Positions 58,428 through 64,000 of a stretch of DNA of 64,000 bases are shown piece by piece. This stretch comes from Marinicauda algicola (GTDB lineage Bacteria > Pseudomonadota > Alphaproteobacteria > Caulobacterales > Maricaulaceae), in NCBI RefSeq assembly GCF_017161425.1, contig NZ_CP071057.1, positions 2,853,501 to 2,917,500 on the forward strand, read 5' to 3'. The position numbers were made by a program, and so were the translations under genes. The notes beneath the pieces were generated by a model. It searched no databases. It was not told the DNA's origin and saw only the letters and a program-made list of their open reading frames with translations. Every line of letters begins with the position of its first letter. The first letter of the stretch is position 1.

Positions 58428-58615
58428 TCCTCGCGGTCCTCCCATTCGGCGTCCAATCGGTCCAGCAGCTCCAGGAAACTTTCGGGTATTGGCTCTTCAA
58501 GTGTTTGATGAAAAAGCTTTTTAAGGCCTTCAGTGAATGCGTTGAGTACACTGTTCAGGTCGTCGAAATCCTCTGGCTCTTCTCCCGTCCCCGGTATCTT
58601 GGGCGTGTCACTCAT
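58424..58615 (-). CDS. NepR anti-sigma factor (1)
   Basis: 63 residues. The conserved NepR core GLKKLFHQTLEEPIPESFLELLDRLD is split over two helices that clamp the sigma factor. It is 4 bp upstream of and overlapping the sigma gene. The short spacer upstream is AT-richer and has a palindrome (58663-58677). Confidence 0.92.
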   Translation of the reverse strand: MSDTPKIPGTGEEPEDFDDLNSVLNAFTEGLKKLFHQTLEEPIPESFLELLDRLDAEWEDREE

Positions 58616-58662
58616 GGGGTCATCCGGACTGCGCGAAGGAAGTTCGTTCAGTCAGGCATATA

Positions 58663-58677
58663 GTGACCGGCGGTCAC
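58663..58677. promoter_or_regulatory. 15-bp palindrome upstream of nepR1
   Basis: GTGACCG-G-CGGTCAC is a perfect 7+1+7 inverted repeat, 48 bp before the nepR1 start. It is a good operator-like dyad; I do not recognise the protein that would bind it, and it is not the GGAAC-N17-CGTT promoter expected for EcfG targets. Confidence 0.4.
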
Positions 58678-58860
58678 AGGTAAAGCAACGTTGAATAATC
58701 ATGCAGGAGCCATCCCCCTGAAACGTCGAAGCCGATCAACGCATTGAAGCTGCATGACGTTCCTCATAGGGTTCGGATATTTCAGATATATTTGTATTAC
58801 CGGGCTCCTCCGGCTGCAGCGGTTTCGACCATCTGCAACGACTCCCGCGAGTTTTCTTTC

Positions 58861-59475
58861 TTACTCGCCGTTCCGGTCGGCAGCGGCGAGGTGGGAGGCT
58901 TCCTCGAGCAGGCTGTCCATCGCCGGGCACTGGGTATTCTCGGCGGGCAGGCGCACCCCGCCCCGCTCCATCAGCTCGACGAGCGTGCGCCGCGCCCGGC
59001 TCACCCGGCTCTTGATGGTGCCGACCGCGACGGCGCAGATCTCGGCGGCCTCCTCGTAGGAAAACCCGCCCGCGCCGACCAGGATGATCGCCTCGCGCTG
59101 ATCGGGCGAGAGATGGTTGAGCGCTTCGCGCACCTCGGCGAGCGCGATCGAGGCGTCCTGCGCGGCGGTCCTGGGGCCGGGGCGCTCGATGTCGTTCTCC
59201 GTTGTCACCTCGTTCTTGCGCCAGGCCTTGCGGCGTTCGGAGTAGAAATGGTTGCGCAGGATCATGAAGACCCAGGCCTTCAGATTGGTCCCGGGCTCGA
59301 AGCTGTCGCGCGCCCGCCAGGCCTTCACGAGCGCCTCCTGGGCGAGATCGTCGGCCTCGCTCGCATCGCGGCACAGGCTGCGCGCGAAGGCGCGCAGATA
59401 GGGAATGAGTTCGGCAAGCGCGCGCTTGAATTCGCGTTCGACCCGCCGTCCGGTGTCTTCATCGTCCGGGCTCAT
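58861..59475 (-). CDS. EcfG-type general-stress sigma factor (2)
   Basis: 204 residues from the ATG at 59475. Region 2: LAELIPYLRAFARSLCRDASEADDLAQEALVKAWRA and FMILRNHFYSERRKAWRK; region 4: LNHLSPDQREAIILVGAGGFSYEEAAEICAVAVGTIKSRVSRA. A close paralogue of the other EcfG. About 245 bp separates the two modules. The two copies may respond to different anti-sigma/anti-anti-sigma partners. Confidence 0.93.
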   Translation of the reverse strand: MSPDDEDTGRRVEREFKRALAELIPYLRAFARSLCRDASEADDLAQEALVKAWRARDSFEPGTNLKAWVFMILRNHFYSERRKAWRKNEVTTENDIERPGPRTAAQDASIALAEVREALNHLSPDQREAIILVGAGGFSYEEAAEICAVAVGTIKSRVSRARRTLVELMERGGVRLPAENTQCPAMDSLLEEASHLAAADRNGE

Positions 59476-59665
59476 CGGTGCCGCCTTCCTCGTCGGCTTC
59501 GAGCTGGTCGAGCAGGTCCCGGAAACTCTCGGGAATGGGTTCGTTGACCGTGTCCTGATAAAGCCGGCGCAGCTGGCGCCCGAACGCTCCGAGCTCGTCC
59601 GCCTCGTCGGACCCGGATGGCCGGGGAGAGGCGGCCTTGCCGGCCTGTTTTGGACGACTGGCCAT
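59459..59665 (-). CDS. NepR anti-sigma factor (2)
   Basis: 68 residues, NepR core LRRLYQDTVNEPIPESFRDLLDQLEAD following a basic N-terminus. It overlaps the sigma gene by 17 bp. The 126 bp upstream to crtY contains no clear EcfG promoter. Confidence 0.9.
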   Translation of the reverse strand: MASRPKQAGKAASPRPSGSDEADELGAFGRQLRRLYQDTVNEPIPESFRDLLDQLEADEEGGTDEPGR

Positions 59666-59791
59666 GATCGCTTCCCAAGGCTGCTGCGGTTCCGGGAGTC
59701 GTCTCGAAGAACGCCTCGCGGCGCACGCGGTTTCAGAACCGGGCTGCAGAAGCCTGGAAAAACGTCGTGCGATGCGGGACGAGCGCCCGTC

Positions 59792-60937
59792 TCAGCGCTG
59801 CGCCCGGCGCACCGGCAGGCCGCGCGCGAGCGCGCGCCGGTCCAGGCAGGCGATGAGCCGTGCGGCATCGGCGAACCCGGCGCATCCGCTCATCAGGCGC
59901 ACCAGGCTCGCGGAAGGCAGCCGCGTCGCGAGATGCATGACGATCGCGTCGAGGCGCTCCGGCCTGTGCTCGAGGATGCGCACGAGGATGCGGGTGAGAT
60001 GGTGCTGGAAGCGTCCGGGGTCGCGGTGCACCGGCGGGACCGCTCCCGAGAGCAGCCGTGTGCTCGCGGCCGCGGCCCAGGCCTCGATGCGCAGCAGGGC
60101 GTGGCCGGCCCCCGCGCGCCAGCCGCCCGTCCCGATCGCGGCACGCACGAGGCCGGCCGGGTGCGTGGCCCGCTCGCGCGGCAGTCCGGTGGGCAGCACG
60201 CCGAAGCTCGCCGCGCCTTCGCCCGCCCAGCCGCGCCTCGCGAGCATGGCGTCGAGATCGCGCGCGAGCGTGTCTCGCGGCACCGCCCGGAACGCCCAGC
60301 GCACGGATTCCGCGCGCGCCAGCCCGTCGCCCAGCGGCAGGACATAGTCGAAGACGAGCCCGCCCGCGTCGGCGCGCATACCCGTCATCAGCTCCACCTC
60401 CGCGCTGTCGGTCCCCGTGCTGGTGCCGGTGCGAACGGTGCGGCCGGCAAAGCACTGGAACAGGAGCGGCCCGCGTGCGCCCTCGGCGACCGGGGGACGG
60501 GTGTCGATGACGTGGCGCGCCGCGAGCCGGCCCGCGCTCGTCTCGACGAGGAGGCCGCTGCGCCCCGGGGCGATCGCATGGGCGGTCACCCCGGTCTCCA
60601 GCCGGATGTCCGGCGCGTCTTCCAGCTGGGCGAGCAGGCGGGCGAAGACCGCCCCGCTCTCCAGCTGCTGGTAGAGGAGGCCGGGCACCGCGTGCGCGCG
60701 CCGTTCGCCCGCCGCGTCGGAGAACGTCCAGCGCTGCCAGCGGTGGGAGACGAAACCGGCGAGCGGGTTGGTCCGCGGGGCCCAGAAGCACCAGCTGCGC
60801 GATTCGCTCCAGCTCGCGCGCGGCTCGACGATGCGCACGCCGAGGCGCGCGCCCGAGCGGGCGAGGCGTGCGGCGAGCGTCAGCCCGGCGAGCCCGCCGC
60901 CGAGGATGATCACGTCCGCATCGTGTCTGGGGTCCAT
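59792..60937 (-). CDS. crtY: Lycopene beta-cyclase, CrtY type
   Basis: 381 residues from the ATG at 60937. FAD-binding N-terminus DVIILGGGLAGLTLAARLA, family blocks ESRSWCFWAP, DTRPPVAEGARG, FQCFAGRTV and FDYVLPLGDGLARAESV. It closes both ends of lycopene to beta-carotene. No other carotenoid genes lie in the window, so crtY stands away from crtE/B/I. It is 70 bp downstream of the TauE/SafE-like gene. Confidence 0.88.
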   Translation of the reverse strand: MDPRHDADVIILGGGLAGLTLAARLARSGARLGVRIVEPRASWSESRSWCFWAPRTNPLAGFVSHRWQRWTFSDAAGERRAHAVPGLLYQQLESGAVFARLLAQLEDAPDIRLETGVTAHAIAPGRSGLLVETSAGRLAARHVIDTRPPVAEGARGPLLFQCFAGRTVRTGTSTGTDSAEVELMTGMRADAGGLVFDYVLPLGDGLARAESVRWAFRAVPRDTLARDLDAMLARRGWAGEGAASFGVLPTGLPRERATHPAGLVRAAIGTGGWRAGAGHALLRIEAWAAAASTRLLSGAVPPVHRDPGRFQHHLTRILVRILEHRPERLDAIVMHLATRLPSASLVRLMSGCAGFADAARLIACLDRRALARGLPVRRAQR

Positions 60938-61007
60938 GTCGCGTTCCGTGGCGATGAGCGCGAAGCGTGGCCGCAATCGCGGACGAGGAAAAGAGGGCTG
61001 TTGACGA

Positions 61008-61709
61008 TCACACGAGGCTCGCCACGCCGAAGGCGAGAAGGACGAGCCCGGCGCCGATGCGGACGGGTGCGGATCGCGCAAGGCTCGCGAACGCCCCGGC
61101 GCCGGTCGCCGCGGCGGTCAGCAGCGGCACGGTGCCGAGCCCGAACCCGGCCATGATCAGCGCGCCCTGGCCCGGCGATCCCGACAGGCCGGCATAGGCG
61201 GTCATCAGCCAGACCATGGAGCAGGGCATCAGGCCCCAGACCAGACCGAGGCCCGGCGCGCCGAAGCGGTGCAGCAGGTGCAGCCGGCGCGTCAGCGGGC
61301 TGGCGAGCCGCGCCCCGAGCCCCTGCAGCGGTGCCCAGCCCGCGATCGACAGTCCCATCGTCACCAGCAACGCCGCCGACAGCCAGCGCAGCACGGCGAG
61401 CCCGGCAGCCCCCGAATCAGGTGCGGCGAAGCCCGTGCCGACGAAGCCGGCCGAGGCGCCGAGCGCGACATAGACGGCGATGCGCGCGACCTGGGCCTGC
61501 GCCAGATAGGCGGCCCGCGAGGCGAGCACGCCCGCCCCGCCCGCCGGGAGCGGCGCGCCGCGCATCGAGATCGCGGCCGCGATCCCGCCGCACATGGCCA
61601 GGCAATGCACGCTCGCCCCGAAGCCTGCGACGAGCCCGCTCGCGAAGCCGAGCGAACCGTCGGAGCATTGCGAAAGCAGACCATGGATGGCGTGGGCGGC
61701 GTGGCTCAC
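61008..61709 (-). CDS. TauE/SafE-like (DsbD-related) membrane protein next to ccoN
   Basis: 233 residues from a GTG start (AAAGGCG upstream). Six membrane helices with paired cysteines: ASVHCLAMCGGIAAAI near residue 35 and LMPCSMVWLMTAY near 163. This is the CcdA/DsbD-like group that typically lies with cbb3 oxidase genes and is proposed to supply copper or reductant for cbb3 assembly. It is divergent from ccoN, sharing a 193-bp spacer without a clear FNR box. Confidence 0.8.
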   Translation of the reverse strand: MSHAAHAIHGLLSQCSDGSLGFASGLVAGFGASVHCLAMCGGIAAAISMRGAPLPAGGAGVLASRAAYLAQAQVARIAVYVALGASAGFVGTGFAAPDSGAAGLAVLRWLSAALLVTMGLSIAGWAPLQGLGARLASPLTRRLHLLHRFGAPGLGLVWGLMPCSMVWLMTAYAGLSGSPGQGALIMAGFGLGTVPLLTAAATGAGAFASLARSAPVRIGAGLVLLAFGVASLV

Positions 61710-61902
61710 CTCTGGGCGCCTTTCCGGATGGAGTGCCCCGGGGGTGCGGTCGGCATAATCGCCTTCCCGGCCCGGGTTTGCGGGTGACCTGAGCGCCTAA
61801 CTTCCCTAGGCTGAAATTCCGAGTGAGGCATATTGCCCTACTTGCCCTGCGGCTTTTCAGGGCGGATAGGAGGGCGCAAATGGACTTTGCATGGAGGGGC
61901 GT

Positions 61903-63561
61903 ATGAGCGCCGCAGCTCTACCCAAGCGATCCGGTTTCGACGCGAGTGCGATGGCCATTACCGCCATCTGCCTCGGCGGGCTGTTATGGTCGATCCTGGC
62001 CGCCGCCGACGGCGCGGACGCGGCGATGCGGATCCAGGCCTGGCTGATCGGGGGCGGTTTCCTGCTCGGCCTGTTCGCCATCGTCGGTATCTACGGCGAG
62101 GGCGGGGTCGAGACCGAGCCCACCGAGTACAACGAGAACGTCGTCAAGTACGGCGCCATCGCCTCGGTGTTCTGGGGGGTGGTCGGCATCCTCGTCGGCG
62201 TCGTCATCGCCGCCCAGCTCGCCTTTCCCGCGCTGCTGTCCTGGGAGGCCTTTCCCGAACTCAATTTCGGCCGCCTGCGCCCGCTGCACACCTCCGGGGT
62301 GATCTTCGCCTTCGGCGGCAACGTGCTGATCGCGACGAGCTTCTACGTCGTCCAGCGCACCTGCCGCACGCGCATCGCCGGCGACGCGTGGGCCTGGTTC
62401 GTGTTCTGGGGCTACAACTTCTTCATCGTCGTGGCCGCGACCGGCTACCTGCTGGGTATCACCCAGTCGAAGGAGTATGCCGAGCCGGAATGGTACGCGG
62501 ACCTCTGGCTGACCGTCGTCTGGGTCGCCTATCTGCTGGTCTTCCTGGCCACGCTCGCCAAGCGCAAGGAACCCCACATCTACGTGGCCAACTGGTTCTA
62601 CCTCGCCTTCATCGTGACCATCGCGATGCTGCACGTGGTCAACAATCTGGCCCTGCCGGCGAGCTTCCTGGGCTCGCGCTCCTATTCCGCCTTCGCGGGC
62701 GTTCAGGACGCGCTGACCCAGTGGTGGTACGGCCACAACGCGGTGGGCTTCTTCCTGACCGCGGGCTTCCTGGCGATCATGTACTACTTCATCCCCAAGC
62801 GGGTGGAGCGCCCGGTCTATTCCTACCGGCTGTCGATCATCCACTTCTGGTCGCTGATCTTCATCTATATCTGGGCCGGCCCCCACCACCTGCACTACAC
62901 CGCGCTGCCCGAGTGGGCGCAGACGCTGGGCATGACCTTCTCGGTGATGCTGTGGATGCCGAGCTGGGGCGGCATGATCAACGGCCTGATGACGCTCTCG
63001 GGCGCGTGGGACCGGCTTCGCACCGATCCGGTCGTGCGCATGCTCGTCGTCTCGGTCGCCTTCTACGGCATGTCCACCTTCGAGGGCCCGGTGATGAGCG
63101 TGCGGGCGGTCAACTCGCTCTCGCACTACACCGACTGGACGATCGGCCACGTGCATTCCGGTGCGCTCGGCTGGGTCGGCTTCATCAGCTTCGGCGCGCT
63201 CTACTGCCTGATCCCGTGGCTGTGGAAGCGCAAGGGCATGTACTCGCGCGCCCTGATCGAGTGGCACTTCTGGGTCGCGACGCTGGGCATCCTTCTCTAC
63301 ATCACCTCGATGTGGGTGTCGGGCATCATGCAGGGCCTGATGTGGCGCGCCTACAATGCGCTCGGCTTCCTGGAATACTCCTTCGTGGAGACCGTGGAGG
63401 CGATGCAGCCCTACTACGTCATCCGCATGCTCGGCGGCGTGCTCTACCTCGTCGGGGCGCTGCTCATGGCCTGGAACGTCTACAAGACGATCCGCGGCGA
63501 CGTGAGAGAGACCGAGGACGCCGCCCAGACCCAGTCCCACAAGATCCAGCCGGCCGAGTAG
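61903..63561 (+). CDS. ccoN: cbb3-type cytochrome c oxidase subunit I
   Basis: 552 residues from the second ATG (61903), which has GGAGGGG 5 nt upstream; the ATG at 61891 lies before that site. Twelve or more helices; ligand and channel motifs include [62 protein letters not shown] and [17 protein letters not shown]. High-affinity oxidase for low oxygen. The ccoO start follows 13 bp after its stop. Confidence 0.96.
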   Translation: MSAAALPKRSGFDASAMAITAICLGGLLWSILAAADGADAAMRIQAWLIGGGFLLGLFAIVGIYGEGGVETEPTEYNENVVKYGAIASVFWGVVGILVGVVIAAQLAFPALLSWEAFPELNFGRLRPLHTSGVIFAFGGNVLIATSFYVVQRTCRTRIAGDAWAWFVFWGYNFFIVVAATGYLLGITQSKEYAEPEWYADLWLTVVWVAYLLVFLATLAKRKEPHIYVANWFYLAFIVTIAMLHVVNNLALPASFLGSRSYSAFAGVQDALTQWWYGHNAVGFFLTAGFLAIMYYFIPKRVERPVYSYRLSIIHFWSLIFIYIWAGPHHLHYTALPEWAQTLGMTFSVMLWMPSWGGMINGLMTLSGAWDRLRTDPVVRMLVVSVAFYGMSTFEGPVMSVRAVNSLSHYTDWTIGHVHSGALGWVGFISFGALYCLIPWLWKRKGMYSRALIEWHFWVATLGILLYITSMWVSGIMQGLMWRAYNALGFLEYSFVETVEAMQPYYVIRMLGGVLYLVGALLMAWNVYKTIRGDVRETEDAAQTQSHKIQPAE

Positions 63562-63574
63562 GAGGGAGATTTCC

Positions 63575-64000
63575 ATGGCGAAGAAACGCGAAAATCCCGT
63601 CTGGGGCTGGCACAAGAAGGTCCTGGAGAAGAACTCCATCGTGCTGACCGTCGGCATTCTCGGCGTGGTCGCGGTGGGCGGCGTGGTGGAGATCGCCCCG
63701 CTCTTCTACCTCGACACCACGATCGAGGAGGTCGAGGGCGTGCGCCCCTACTCCCCGCTCGCGCTGATGGGCCGCGACATCTACATCCGCGAGGGCTGCT
63801 ATACCTGCCACTCGCAGATGATCCGCCCGCTGCGCGACGAGGTGGAGCGCTACGGCCACTACTCGCTGGCCGCCGAGAGCATGTACGACCGGCCCTTCCA
63901 GTGGGGCTCGAAGCGCACCGGTCCCGATCTCGCCCGCGTCGGCGGCAAGTATTCCGACGAATGGCACCGCGACCACATGCGCGACCCGCGCTCGGTCGTG
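63575..64000 (+). CDS. ccoO: cbb3-type cytochrome c oxidase subunit II (3' end outside window)
   Basis: First 142 residues. AGGAGGGAG lies before the ATG. An N-terminal membrane anchor ([23 protein letters not shown]) is followed by [29 protein letters not shown], holding the haem c site CYTCH. The frame stays open to the last base. Confidence 0.95.
   Translation, partial: MAKKRENPVWGWHKKVLEKNSIVLTVGILGVVAVGGVVEIAPLFYLDTTIEEVEGVRPYSPLALMGRDIYIREGCYTCHSQMIRPLRDEVERYGHYSLAAESMYDRPFQWGSKRTGPDLARVGGKYSDEWHRDHMRDPRSVV

Noticed and set aside
58616-58740. EcfG-dependent promoter (GGAAC-N17-CGTT) before nepR1
   Set aside because: No convincing match in the correct direction; only the palindrome stands out.
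61710-61902. FNR box in front of ccoN
   Set aside because: No TTGAY-N4-RTCAA-like sequence was found in this spacer, although one is often present before cco operons.

Overview
The window reads as chromosome of an aerobic, high-GC alphaproteobacterium, probably from the Maricaulales/Hyphomonadaceae side of the class. The clues are two NepR-EcfG general-stress modules, a caa3 oxidase operon with an alternative complex III (ACIII), a cbb3 oxidase, a lycopene cyclase, TonB-dependent B12 uptake and a long-type FadE. The placement is an inference from gene content only. No rRNA, tRNA or CRISPR array was seen.

Region 1 (1-9.5 kb) looks like an accessory island. It has visibly lower GC and different codon use from the rest. 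It holds a metal-flavoured operon (YVTN propeller, multicopper oxidase, small Cys/His-rich exported protein), an EamA exporter, an IS1634-type element, a type II (archaeal-type) GAPDH paired with an ATP-grasp protein of unknown function, and a frameshifted organomercurial-lyase-like gene. Region 2 (9.6-13.1 kb) has a TauE/SafE permease converging on a SulP transporter plus tandem UspA protein.

Region 3 (13.2-28.75 kb) is the centrepiece: one minus-strand block whose genes mostly overlap by 1-8 bp. It starts with two paralogous exported small proteins that share an N-terminal segment and an identical-pattern C-terminus (DCxGxCGGFIY). A stable hairpin follows, then two radical SAM enzymes with extra C-terminal cysteines and a haem-oxygenase-fold diiron-type enzyme. 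Then come actA-actF of ACIII, a small membrane protein, a SCO copper chaperone and coxBACD. I interpret the first five genes as an apparently undescribed peptide- or protein-maturation system coupled to the respiratory chain. Function is not proven by sequence.

Region 4 (28.9-34.8 kb) has a PCMT/erythromycin-esterase fusion facing a Cys-rich zinc-ribbon protein, an ATP-grasp ligase and a CocE/NonD hydrolase. Region 5 (34.9-45.9 kb) is fatty-acid oxidation: fadE-fadI-fadJ-CoA hydrolase/transferase in one direction, FadL and an aconitase in the other. The fadI frame has AUC where its start codon should be. Region 6 (46-50.2 kb) has an SDR-SPW-VKOR membrane fusion, dodecin, and queC-queE.

Region 7 (50.2-57.8 kb) is a cobalamin riboswitch with btuB-btuF-btuC-btuD, then leuS. 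Region 8 (57.8-64 kb) has two tandem nepR-ecfG pairs, crtY, a small TauE/SafE-like metal-handling membrane protein and the start of ccoNO (ccoO runs off the end).

Two reading frames (actD, merB-like) break at G/C homopolymers and one start codon is off by a single base. Either the assembly has residual errors or some of these genes really are damaged.
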